Assembly (NCBI GenBank): GCA_037481875.1
Contig: JBBFKY010000004.1
Span: 232,893 to 296,892 of the forward strand
Source of the DNA: Desulfosoma sp.
Lineage (GTDB): Bacteria > Desulfobacterota > Syntrophobacteria > Syntrophobacterales > DSM-9756
Direction: 5' to 3'
Length of the DNA: 64,000 nucleotides
The notes beneath the pieces are model-generated. The model did no database searches. It was not told where the DNA came from and saw only the letters and a list, made by a program, of their open reading frames with translations. The number at the start of each line of letters is the position of its first letter. Position 1 is the stretch's first letter. This document shows, one piece after another, positions 8,540 to 16,197 of this stretch. Both the position numbers and the translations under genes were made by a program.

Positions 8540-8637
8540 GACGAAGGGTCGTGAAATCGTAAAGCCGTGAAGTCGTAAATCGTGAAGCGGTGAATCGTGA
8601 AGTCCTAAGTTATGAAGTCGTGAAGGGGTGAATTGAT
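8540..8637. repeat. degenerate short tandem repeat (GTGAAGTCGTAAAT-like)
   Basis: Nearly 100 bases made of imperfect copies of CGTGAA / CGTAAA / GTCGTGAAG words, spaced irregularly every 8-15 bases. It is non-coding and lies just upstream of ndk. Confidence 0.65.
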
Positions 8638-8720
8638 AAGGGATTGTTTCGGGAATAGCGGTGAAGTTTTTTGGCGTGAAGGTTTAGGTGGTGTGAGGAT
8701 TTCAAATCAGAGGAGGATGA

Positions 8721-9143
8721 ATGGGTATGGAGCGGACCTTGTCGATCATCAAGCCGGACGGTGTGCAAAGAAATCTTGTGGGTAACATTGTGGGGCGCTT
8801 TGAGAGCGCGGGGCTTCGTATCGTGGGGATGAAACGCTTGTGCTTGACCAAGAAAGAAGCGGAAGCCTTTTATGCCGTGCACAAGGAACGGCCTTTTTTT
8901 GACAGCCTCACTTCCTACATGTCATCCGGACCGGTCGTGGTGATGGTTTTGGAAGGTCCTAATGTTATTCAGCGCAACCGTGAGATCATGGGAGCTACCA
9001 ATCCGGCTCAAGCGGCTTCGGGAACCATTCGCAGGGATTACGGGTTGGATGTGGAAAAGAACACCGTCCACGGTTCTGATGCCCCGGAGACGGCGGCCAA
9101 GGAGATTGCGTTTTTCTTCAGCGAACTGGAGCTCATGCGTTAA
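8721..9143 (+). CDS. ndk: nucleoside diphosphate kinase
   Basis: A 140-residue enzyme transferring the gamma-phosphate of ATP to NDPs through a phosphohistidine. The sequence has [15 protein letters not shown] at the N-terminus, the [13 protein letters not shown] segment and the catalytic histidine in [12 protein letters not shown] near residue 118. Length matches the bacterial family. AGGAGG is 4 bases before the ATG at 8721 and 10 before a second ATG at 8727, so either start is possible. The murein transglycosylase gene follows after 23 bases. Confidence 0.97.
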   Translation: MGMERTLSIIKPDGVQRNLVGNIVGRFESAGLRIVGMKRLCLTKKEAEAFYAVHKERPFFDSLTSYMSSGPVVVMVLEGPNVIQRNREIMGATNPAQAASGTIRRDYGLDVEKNTVHGSDAPETAAKEIAFFFSELELMR

Positions 9144-9166
9144 GGCAGTGTGAAGGGAGGTCCTGC

Positions 9167-10300
9167 ATGCGTTGGCGAATGGTGCTCACGGCCATGGTGA
9201 GCTTGGCAGTTTTTGCCTGTACAGGAATGGCGACCAAGCAGACCCAGGAACCTACCTCGGCTTCGGTGCCGCCGCCCTTGGCTCAACCCTCAGCTCCGCC
9301 TCAGTTTTCGGCTTTCATGGCGCCTTACGTGGCCCCCCCCGAAACACTGGACTTGTGCGGTGAGCCGGTCCCGATGCATCTGCAAGACGTCAAGGAACGC
9401 TTTGATCGGGAATTTACCATTGTGGTGTATTCGCACGCTCAGGTGTATTTGTGGCTCAAAAGGGCGGAGCGGTTTTTCCCCTGGTTTGAACAAGAACTCC
9501 GACGAAGAGGCCTTCCTGACGATTTGAAATATGTGGCCGTAGCCGAAAGCGATTTGCAGCACGGAGCCGTCTCTCCAGCGGGAGCCGCAGGCATGTGGCA
9601 GTTTATTCCCTCCACGGGAAGCCGCTATGGCCTCGACCAAAGCCTCCAGCTGGATCAACGCTATGATTTTGAAATGGCCACCGACAGTGCGCTGCGCTAC
9701 TTGGCGGACCTTTACCGTCGGTTCAACAATTGGGCTTTAGCCCTCGCGGCATATAATTGCGGCGAAAAGCGGGTTTCCGATGAGATGGTCTTTCAGAGGG
9801 TAAGCGATTACTATCAGCTGAAACTTCCTTTGGAAACGGAACGCTATGTGTTTCGTATTTTAGCCATCAAGACGGTGCTTTCGAACCCGCAGAAATACGG
9901 GTATTATCTGCCGCCCGGAGCCGGGTATCCTCCGGAGCGGGTCGATGTGGTGACCCTCAACGCGCGTTCGGCGGTACCCATCGTGGCCGTCGCTCAAAAA
10001 GCCGGCATCACTTTCAGGGAATTTAAGAGGCTCAACCCGATGTTTACCACCACGACCATTCCACCGGGAACTCATCGAGTGCGTGTGCCGGAAGGACACG
10101 GCCGAGCTCTGGAACAAGATCTGGAATCCTTTCAGGCGAGTGACAAAACCCCTGAAGTGATCTTTCATAGGGTGACCCAAGGAGAAACCCTGAGCCAAAT
10201 TGCAAACCGATACGGTGTTTCGCTTGCGGACATCAAGCAATGGAACGGACTCAAGGATGCGACGATTAAACCCGGACAGACACTGCGCATTCAACGCTGA
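9167..10300 (+). CDS. MltD-like membrane-bound lytic murein transglycosylase with LysM repeats
   Basis: A 377-residue cell-wall enzyme. The N-terminus is a signal peptide with a probable lipidation cysteine (VFAC, residue 18). The SLT domain (about residues 85-230) has LKYVAVAESDLQ with the catalytic Glu, then SPAGAAGMWQFIPSTGSRYG and ALAAYNCGEKRV. Two LysM modules follow: a weaker one near 255-305 and a typical one at the end (HRVTQGETLSQIANRYGVS). It would cleave the MurNAc-GlcNAc bond with 1,6-anhydro product formation. AGGGAGG precedes the ATG. It is shorter than E. coli MltD, which carries more material between its domains. Confidence 0.9.
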   Translation: MRWRMVLTAMVSLAVFACTGMATKQTQEPTSASVPPPLAQPSAPPQFSAFMAPYVAPPETLDLCGEPVPMHLQDVKERFDREFTIVVYSHAQVYLWLKRAERFFPWFEQELRRRGLPDDLKYVAVAESDLQHGAVSPAGAAGMWQFIPSTGSRYGLDQSLQLDQRYDFEMATDSALRYLADLYRRFNNWALALAAYNCGEKRVSDEMVFQRVSDYYQLKLPLETERYVFRILAIKTVLSNPQKYGYYLPPGAGYPPERVDVVTLNARSAVPIVAVAQKAGITFREFKRLNPMFTTTTIPPGTHRVRVPEGHGRALEQDLESFQASDKTPEVIFHRVTQGETLSQIANRYGVSLADIKQWNGLKDATIKPGQTLRIQR

Positions 10301-10395
10301 GGGATTCCAGGGGGATCCTTGACAAGGCCGGAAGAACACCATTACCATGCAACGGCTGAGTTCCTTGAGTCTGTAGGTTGAACTGAGGCTTTCCC

Positions 10396-11151
10396 ATGCA
10401 GGCATCGGTGATCAAAGAGGCGGCGGAGCGCCTTGCGGCCAGTACCTGGGCTGTGGCGCTTACGGGTGCCGGCATTTCCGTCGAAAGCGGCATACCCGAT
10501 TTTCGAAGCCCCGGTGGGTTATGGTCTAAATACGACCCGCTGGAATACGGGGACATTCGGTCTTTTCGTGCCAATCCCGGCAAAGTGTGGCGAATGCTGG
10601 TGGATATGGACCGCATGCTCCACGAGGCGCCCCCCAACCCGGCCCATTACGCTCTCGCTGCCCTGGAACGGGAAGGCCGCCTGAAAGGTGTGATCACCCA
10701 AAATGTGGACAGTTTGCATCAGAAAGCGGGCAGCCGAAACGTGGTGGAGTTTCATGGGCATGGGCGAAGTGCTCGCTGCGACCAGTGCGGACGAGAGGTG
10801 CCCAGGGAAGCACTCAAACTGCAAGACTTGCCTCCTCGATGCGCCTGCGGTGGGCCCATGCGGCCCAATTTTGTCTTTTTTGGAGAGGGCATTCCGCGAT
10901 CGGCGTATCTTCAGGCGGTCCATATGATGGAAAGCTGTGATCTTCTCCTGGTGGTGGGGACTTCGGCGACCGTGGCTCCGGCATCGCACTTGCCTCTCAT
11001 GGCCAAAAGCCGAGGGGCTTTCCTCATTGAGGTGAACCCGAACCCGACAGAACTGACCTCATTGCACACGGATCTTTACGTCGCTTTACCGGCAGGACAG
11101 GCTCTGCCGGCCATTGTTTCGTCGATGGGACTGTCCATGGATCGGCGGTGA
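10396..11151 (+). CDS. cobB: NAD-dependent protein deacylase (sirtuin)
   Basis: A 251-residue class III sirtuin that removes acyl groups from lysine using NAD+. The motifs are GAGISVESGIPDFRSPGGLW (NAD loop), TQNVDSLHQKAG, the catalytic His in EFHGHG and the zinc site CDQC...CACG. GTSATVAPASHL and EVNPNPTELT close the Rossmann fold. The Ala-Tyr-Arg-type desuccinylase pair of CobB is not apparent, so deacetylation is the likelier activity. In organisms making acyl-CoA intermediates, sirtuins often reactivate acyl-CoA synthetases; this is inference. The tolQ start lies 6 bases downstream. Confidence 0.92.
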   Translation: MQASVIKEAAERLAASTWAVALTGAGISVESGIPDFRSPGGLWSKYDPLEYGDIRSFRANPGKVWRMLVDMDRMLHEAPPNPAHYALAALEREGRLKGVITQNVDSLHQKAGSRNVVEFHGHGRSARCDQCGREVPREALKLQDLPPRCACGGPMRPNFVFFGEGIPRSAYLQAVHMMESCDLLLVVGTSATVAPASHLPLMAKSRGAFLIEVNPNPTELTSLHTDLYVALPAGQALPAIVSSMGLSMDRR

Positions 11152-11157
11152 CAGAAA

Positions 11158-11991
11158 GTGAGTGGAATTTTCATGTTTTTCTTAACCGTGTTTGTGCCTG
11201 TGATGGTGAGCGTCCTGGCGGCGGCGTCAAAGGCTGACGCCGCCAATGGCGTGACGGACATGATTTGGAACGCCGGCCCCATGGTCAAACTGGTGATGTT
11301 GATTCTGGTATGCATGTCCTTGGCCTGCTGGGGTGTGGTGCTTTTGAAGTTCAAGCTCTTTCGGCGTGCGGAAAAGCAATCGGAAGATTTTTACGACCTT
11401 TATCGCCAGAAAAAAAACTTTGGGGCTTTGTATCGGGAAAGTCAGCTTCTCAGCGAAAGTTACCTGGCTCAGGTGTTTCGCTCCGGTTACACCGAATGGG
11501 GACGCGTGACGAAAATCTTGGAATCTTTGGCCTCGGCGGAACCCGGGGCATGTGATGGGGAAGAAGCCCTGAGCACGGTGGAAAAAGCCATGGAAGGTGC
11601 CATGCTGCTGGAAACACGGCGACTGGAGCGGTTTCTACCCCTGTTGGCCACTACGGGCAATACGGCTCCGTTTATCGGGCTGTTCGGTACCGTTTGGGGA
11701 ATCATGACGTCGTTTCATCAGATTGGATTGAAAGGGGCGGCGAACCTAGCCGTGGTGGCCCCTGGCATTTCGGAAGCCCTGGTGGCGACGGCCATCGGTC
11801 TTTTTGCCGCCATTCCCGCAGTGATTTTTTTCAATTACTTTATGAATCGTATCCAGGCGATTCAGGGGCAAATGCAGTATTTTGCCGGGGATCTTTACGC
11901 GGTGCTGAAAAGGGAATGGGTGCGGCGATCCTTGATGCAGTCCAAGGAAAATGCCGAAGAAGCCCCGGCCGTTGTCCGCACGTCGCGCTGA
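11158..11991 (+). CDS. tolQ: Tol-Pal system proton channel subunit TolQ
   Basis: A 277-residue inner-membrane protein of the TolQ/ExbB/MotA family. It has three transmembrane segments: one near residues 40-65 (MLILVCMSLACWGVVLL) and two later (FLPLLATTGNTAPFIGLFGTVWGIM and ALVATAIGLFAAIPAVIFFNYF). The Thr/Gly-rich GNTAPFIGLFGTVWG block is diagnostic. The GTG at 11158 is followed by a hydrophobic N-terminal stretch not seen in E. coli TolQ, so an ATG at 11173 or later could be the true start. It is first of a complete tolQRAB-pal-cpoB series. TolQR would energise TolA for outer-membrane constriction during division. Confidence 0.92.
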   Translation: MSGIFMFFLTVFVPVMVSVLAAASKADAANGVTDMIWNAGPMVKLVMLILVCMSLACWGVVLLKFKLFRRAEKQSEDFYDLYRQKKNFGALYRESQLLSESYLAQVFRSGYTEWGRVTKILESLASAEPGACDGEEALSTVEKAMEGAMLLETRRLERFLPLLATTGNTAPFIGLFGTVWGIMTSFHQIGLKGAANLAVVAPGISEALVATAIGLFAAIPAVIFFNYFMNRIQAIQGQMQYFAGDLYAVLKREWVRRSLMQSKENAEEAPAVVRTSR

Positions 11992-12002
11992 GAGTCACCG
12001 TC

Positions 12003-12434
12003 ATGAAAACCAACGGATCCGGGCGACAGCTCATGTCGGAAATCAACGTCACGCCTTTTGTGGATGTGATGTTGGTCCTTTTGATCATTTTCATGGTCAC
12101 GGCTCCCATGATGATGCAGGGTATCGATGTGGACCTACCCAATGCGGAAGCACCCGCCATTCCTACGGAAGAGGAAAGGTTGGTGGTGACGGTGGACGCT
12201 CAGAGAAAGGTCTATATCAATGAGTATGCCGTGGACATGGATACCCTTGGACCCAAATTGAGTGCCATATACAAGAATAAAGGGGGCAAACAGGGAGTTT
12301 TCTTGCGCGCCGATGCCTCCCTTCCTTACGGCTTCGTCATGGAAGTTATGGGCACCATTCGGCAGGCGGGTATCGATCAGATAGGAATGGTGACGGAGTC
12401 GGCGGAAAAACATGAAAAGGCAGCGAGTGGGTAA
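12003..12434 (+). CDS. tolR: Tol-Pal system protein TolR
   Basis: A 143-residue ExbD/TolR protein. A short cytoplasmic start leads to one transmembrane helix with the key aspartate in MSEINVTPFVDVMLVLLIIF (Asp near residue 22), followed by a periplasmic domain. The ATG at 12003 lies 11 bases after tolQ; a much longer in-frame reading that begins inside tolQ is rejected because it overlaps tolQ and has no similarity there. TolR uses the proton flow through TolQ to drive TolA. Confidence 0.94.
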   Translation: MKTNGSGRQLMSEINVTPFVDVMLVLLIIFMVTAPMMMQGIDVDLPNAEAPAIPTEEERLVVTVDAQRKVYINEYAVDMDTLGPKLSAIYKNKGGKQGVFLRADASLPYGFVMEVMGTIRQAGIDQIGMVTESAEKHEKAASG

Positions 12435-12440
12435 GGACTG

Positions 12441-13373
12441 ATGACGGCTGCGGACGCTTTTGATCGTTTGCGTCTTCCTCGTCAAGACGTGGTCTTTGGC
12501 ATGGCGGTTTCTTTGATCGTCCATGTGGCCATGGTTTTTGGGGTGGTCTTTTTGCCTCATGTGCTTCCCCGAAAGCCCGTGGAAATGCCGTTTTATGCCG
12601 TGAAATTGGTCAGCGCGGGTGAAGTGGGCCTGGATGCGGGATCCGGTGCCACAGGGCCTCAAACCAAGGTGAAGGCTCCATCGGCTCCGGCATCGGCACC
12701 ACGAAAGGAAGCTCCATCGGTTCCCGTGGTGCCCGTAAAACGGCTTGCAGACAGTTTCAAAATGTCTGAAGCCAAGGTGGAAAAACTGGAGACAAGCTTG
12801 AGCCCCAAGCTGGAACCCATGGAAAAGCCTTCCATAGAGAAAAGTGTCGAGCAGCTTTTGCCCAAGGAAAAGGCGCAACGGCCCAAAACTCCAGCCATCC
12901 GCGAAGGGACTCCAGGAAAACAGGCCTCCGAAGGACCCGCATCGTCTTCGGATTCTAAAGAAACTTCCGCAAAGACGCCCACTTCCGGCTCCGGTATGTC
13001 AGGGGCTTCGGGTGCGACTTCGGGATCGGGCAAAGGAGCTTCCGGACCTTCAGGTCCTGAAGGTGCCGGGGATCAGTTGGCCTTGGCGCGACGCTTGTAC
13101 TACACGGAAGTTTGGGCAGCCATCAAGAGGCAGTGGGTGCTTCCCAAGTCCCTGATTAACGAAAAGGGACTGGAAGCCGTGGTGGTCATCGTGGTGCGCC
13201 GGGATGGCAAGATTGAAAAGATGCAGTTTGAAAAGCGATCCGGCAATCAGCTCTTTGACGATTCCGTCCTCCGAGCCATTCAAAAGGCGGATCCGTTACC
13301 GAAATTTCCAGACATCTACAGTCCGCCTCGAGATGAAATCGGCGTGCGTTTTCGACCTGAGGATTTGGCCTGA
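12441..13373 (+). CDS. tolA: TolA-like energy transducer with TonB-type C-terminal domain
   Basis: A 310-residue protein with a single N-terminal transmembrane helix (residues about 20-42, VVFGMAVSLIVHVAMVFGVV). A long Pro/Ala/Lys/Ser/Gly-rich periplasmic spacer (about 70-215) includes a Gly-Ser-rich stretch near 185-215. The C-terminal TonB/TolA domain has YYTEVWAAIKRQW and VVIVVRRDGKIEKMQFEKRSGNQLFDDSVLRAI. The position between tolR and tolB identifies it as TolA rather than TonB. It links TolQR to TolB/Pal across the periplasm. An AAGGA site precedes the ATG. Confidence 0.88.
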   Translation: MTAADAFDRLRLPRQDVVFGMAVSLIVHVAMVFGVVFLPHVLPRKPVEMPFYAVKLVSAGEVGLDAGSGATGPQTKVKAPSAPASAPRKEAPSVPVVPVKRLADSFKMSEAKVEKLETSLSPKLEPMEKPSIEKSVEQLLPKEKAQRPKTPAIREGTPGKQASEGPASSSDSKETSAKTPTSGSGMSGASGATSGSGKGASGPSGPEGAGDQLALARRLYYTEVWAAIKRQWVLPKSLINEKGLEAVVVIVVRRDGKIEKMQFEKRSGNQLFDDSVLRAIQKADPLPKFPDIYSPPRDEIGVRFRPEDLA

Positions 13374-13395
13374 ACGTTTTCTTGTGGAAAAGGAC

Positions 13396-14736
13396 ATGGG
13401 TAAAAGAGGGCGCCGAGGATTTGGTTTTTGGATATGTTTTCTTGGTACATGGGCAGCCGTGACGTGTCTGCCGGCGTTTTCGGTATGGTCTGCGGAACGG
13501 GTTTACATCGACATTACACAACCGGGCTTTGTCAAACTGCCCATCGCGGTTCCGGACTTCAAGATGCAGGGAAATCAAGAAGCGGCCTTGGCAAAAGAAA
13601 TGGCCGAAGTGATTCGTTCCGATTTGGACTTTTCCGGATATTTCAAGGTGTTGGATCCAGCCGGTTTCCTTGAATCTCCGCAGCAGATGGGAGTTTTGCC
13701 TTCAGAAATTCGTTTTGATACGTGGAAGGCTGTCGGAGCGGAATTCCTTGTGCGGGGCCTCTATGAAGTGCGCTCGGGAAGTTTGAATGCGGAGTTTCGA
13801 CTTTTTGACGTGGTTTCCCAAAAAGTCGTCGTCGGAAAAGCCTATGAAGCCCGGGTGGCCGATGCCGTTGCCGTGGCCCATCGTATCGCCAATGAAATCA
13901 TGGCCGCTCTTACCGGGGAACCGGGTATCTTTGATTCTCGCATCGCCTTTGTGCAAGCCGAAGGAGACACCAAGGAAATTTATGTGATGGATGTGGACGG
14001 CCGCAACCTGACGGCGATCACTCGAGACGGCAGCACGGCTTTGTCTCCAGCCTGGAGTCCCGACGGAACCCAGTTGGCTTTCGTCAGCTACCTGGAAGGA
14101 TCCCCGAAGATTTACGTGGCTAACATCCTCTCGGGAGTTCGCCGGGCCTTGAGCGGTTACACGGGGATCAACATCACGCCGGCATGGTATCCGTCGGGGG
14201 GACGCCTTGCCGTGACCCTTTCCAAAGATGGAAACCCGGACATTTTTCTTATCGACTCGCAGGGATCGGTTGTGCAAAAACTGGTGAGCGGCTGGGGTAT
14301 CGAGGTTTCCCCGACCTGGTCCCCCGATGGATCCAAAATCGCTTATGTTTCCAACGAATCGGGAAACCCTCACATCTATGTGCTGGATGTGGCCAGCGGG
14401 AATAAAAAACGACTGACTTATGAAGGAAAGTACAACACATCGCCTGCATGGTCTCCAAAAGGGGACTGGATTGCATTTTCCGGTGCGACGGGAGGCATAC
14501 ACAACATTTACATCATTCGCCCGGATGGTTCAGGGTTGCGGGCTTTGACCCATGGGCAGGGTTCCAACGAAAGTCCTACATGGTCTCCTGACGGACGCCT
14601 CCTTGCGTTCAGTTCCACGCGTGAGGGTGCCAGTTCCATCTGGGCCATGGCTGTGAACGGAGAGGGTCTAAGGCGGTTGACTCGATTGGTAGGGGCTCAG
14701 AGCCAACCGAGTTGGTCGCCGCGATCTAATCGGTAA
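13396..14736 (+). CDS. tolB: Tol-Pal system beta-propeller protein TolB
   Basis: A 446-residue periplasmic protein. The ATG at 13396 gives a proper signal peptide (MGKRGRRGFGFWICF... cleaving near SVWSA). An N-terminal D1 domain (YIDITQPGFVKLPIAVPDF) is followed by about six WD40-like PD40 repeats with the recurrent SPAWSPDG / SPTWSPDG motif. The frame stays open upstream into tolA, but that extension has no family similarity. TolB binds Pal and TolA in the periplasm. pal begins 30 bases downstream. Confidence 0.95.
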   Translation: MGKRGRRGFGFWICFLGTWAAVTCLPAFSVWSAERVYIDITQPGFVKLPIAVPDFKMQGNQEAALAKEMAEVIRSDLDFSGYFKVLDPAGFLESPQQMGVLPSEIRFDTWKAVGAEFLVRGLYEVRSGSLNAEFRLFDVVSQKVVVGKAYEARVADAVAVAHRIANEIMAALTGEPGIFDSRIAFVQAEGDTKEIYVMDVDGRNLTAITRDGSTALSPAWSPDGTQLAFVSYLEGSPKIYVANILSGVRRALSGYTGINITPAWYPSGGRLAVTLSKDGNPDIFLIDSQGSVVQKLVSGWGIEVSPTWSPDGSKIAYVSNESGNPHIYVLDVASGNKKRLTYEGKYNTSPAWSPKGDWIAFSGATGGIHNIYIIRPDGSGLRALTHGQGSNESPTWSPDGRLLAFSSTREGASSIWAMAVNGEGLRRLTRLVGAQSQPSWSPRSNR

Positions 14737-14766
14737 ATGTTTGATGCTCAAACCAGGGAGGGTTCT

Positions 14767-15342
14767 ATGAATCATCGTGTGATGGGGGTTGGAATCTGGT
14801 GCTGCACGCTTTTAGCCATTCTCAGCCTGGGGGCATGTTCCAAGAAAGCTGTGCCCGGACAGGCAACCTATCCGACGACGGCCACAACGCCTATGGGACC
14901 GGGTACCGGCCGGTACACTCCGGGAGGTCCCATCGACGAAGCCACCTGGCAAAAATTGGGATTGCGCACGGAAGAAGAGCGCCAGAGGTTCCTGAAGGAA
15001 ATGGACGAATTCCAAAACGAGGACATTCACTTTGAATTTGATGCTTATGTGCTCATGGATGAAGCCAAGGCCATATTGGACAAGAAGGTGGATTTTCTGC
15101 GACGTTACCCCGCCGTGCATATCACCATTGAAGGGCACTGTGACGAAAGAGGCACCAATGATTACAACCTGGCTCTGGGAGAGCGGCGTGCCAACAGTGC
15201 TTGGCAGTACCTGGTCAATTCCGGTATTGAGCCTTCTCGATTGAACATGATCAGTTACGGGGAGGAACGCCCCATTGCTCTCGGTCATGATGAAGCCTCG
15301 TGGGCTAAGAACCGAAGGGCTCATTTCGTGGTGCAGTTCTAA
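14767..15342 (+). CDS. pal: peptidoglycan-associated lipoprotein Pal
   Basis: A 191-residue outer-membrane lipoprotein. The signal peptide ends in the lipobox LGAC, followed by a Pro/Thr/Gly-rich linker. The OmpA-like peptidoglycan-binding domain occupies the C-terminal half (VHITIEGHCDERGTNDYN, LGERRANSAWQYLVNSG, ISYGEERPI). The ATG at 14767 has a GGGAGG site; an upstream ATG in frame is not used because it would displace the signal peptide. It anchors the outer membrane to the wall and is the TolB partner. Confidence 0.95.
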   Translation: MNHRVMGVGIWCCTLLAILSLGACSKKAVPGQATYPTTATTPMGPGTGRYTPGGPIDEATWQKLGLRTEEERQRFLKEMDEFQNEDIHFEFDAYVLMDEAKAILDKKVDFLRRYPAVHITIEGHCDERGTNDYNLALGERRANSAWQYLVNSGIEPSRLNMISYGEERPIALGHDEASWAKNRRAHFVVQF

Positions 15343-15360
15343 AGGGGAAAGGAGCGGTCC

Positions 15361-16185
15361 ATGGGCGGCGAGGGACGGCGGTTCGGAGTCTTTGGGTTTG
15401 GATGTGTGTTTGGCGTGTTCATGATTCTTGCAGGATGCGCTTCCACACAGGAAAGCACCAGGCTCCAGAGCCAACTTGCCGGCTTGCAGATGCAGGTTCA
15501 ACAAATGGATGATCGGGTGCAAAAGCTGGAGCAGGCGGTCTTCGGGGCCAAAGGCTCGACGGGATCCGGCCCTGGGGGCCTGGCCGCCTTGAATGCCCGC
15601 ATGGATCAAATGCAGATGGATTTGGGGCAGATCAGAGGGCAGATCGAGGAACTGCGCTATCGGCAGCAGCAAGTGCCGCAGGAAACATCGGTTGCCAAAC
15701 CACCTTCGGATCAGCCGGTGATTTCCATTCCAGGGGTTCCTGCTCCGGCAAAAGCCCCAGACGGTGCACCCTCGGCAACGGCCGCTCCAGCACCTGCGGC
15801 TCCGGCGCCGAGCCCTGAAAAAGATCTCTACAACAGCGCTATGGCCCTTTTCCAGAAAGGGGATCATGCCGCGGCTTTACAAAAATTCAAAGAGTTTATG
15901 AGCCGCTATCCCACGTCCGAACTTATGGACAACGCTCTATTTTGGACGGGCGAATGTTATTTGATGATGGGAAGTTATCAGGAAGCCATTAACAGTTACC
16001 AAGAGGTTTTGGATCGGTTTCCCAAGGGAAACAAGGCTCCGCACGCGCTTTTGAAGCAGGGGGCCGCTTTTGAGAAATTGGGAGACACCACCGCGGCACG
16101 CATTCTTTACGAGCGTGTCCTGCAGCAGTACCCCAAAAGCCCTCAAGCCCAAGTGGCCAAGCAATGGCTTGAAAGACTCAAGTAA
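15361..16185 (+). CDS. cpoB: Tol-Pal system protein CpoB/YbgF
   Basis: A 274-residue periplasmic protein. The N-terminal signal ends in LAGC, so this homologue is probably lipidated, unlike E. coli CpoB. A coiled coil (about 30-105, heptads of Leu/Gln/Met) is followed by a Pro/Ala linker and a C-terminal TPR domain of about three repeats (LYNSAMALFQKGDHAAALQKF, ALFWTGECYLMMGSYQEAI, APHALLKQGAAFEKLGDT). In E. coli it coordinates PBP1B with Tol during septation. It follows pal by 18 bases and closes the tol cluster. Confidence 0.92.
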   Translation: MGGEGRRFGVFGFGCVFGVFMILAGCASTQESTRLQSQLAGLQMQVQQMDDRVQKLEQAVFGAKGSTGSGPGGLAALNARMDQMQMDLGQIRGQIEELRYRQQQVPQETSVAKPPSDQPVISIPGVPAPAKAPDGAPSATAAPAPAAPAPSPEKDLYNSAMALFQKGDHAAALQKFKEFMSRYPTSELMDNALFWTGECYLMMGSYQEAINSYQEVLDRFPKGNKAPHALLKQGAAFEKLGDTTAARILYERVLQQYPKSPQAQVAKQWLERLK

Positions 16186-16197
16186 CAGGGCGTCACT

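Larger units (their letters stand above)
8185..8720. other. intergenic stretch rich in repeats
   Basis: About 535 bases without a gene between the cytochrome c3 and ndk. It holds a hairpin (8212-8237), a GTAGGGGC-type inverted repeat (8361-8390), the second 22-bp palindrome (8490-8511) and a degenerate short tandem repeat (8540-8637). A possible -35 TTGACA lies at 8284, but no matching -10 is convincing. Confidence 0.7.

Noticed and set aside
11694..12002. Long in-frame extension of tolR starting inside tolQ
   Set aside because: The sequence is a shadow of tolQ; TolR begins at the ATG at 12003 with the expected TM segment.
13204..13395. Upstream extension of the tolB frame
   Set aside because: It overlaps the end of tolA, lacks a signal peptide and has no family similarity; the ATG at 13396 gives a clean signal peptide.
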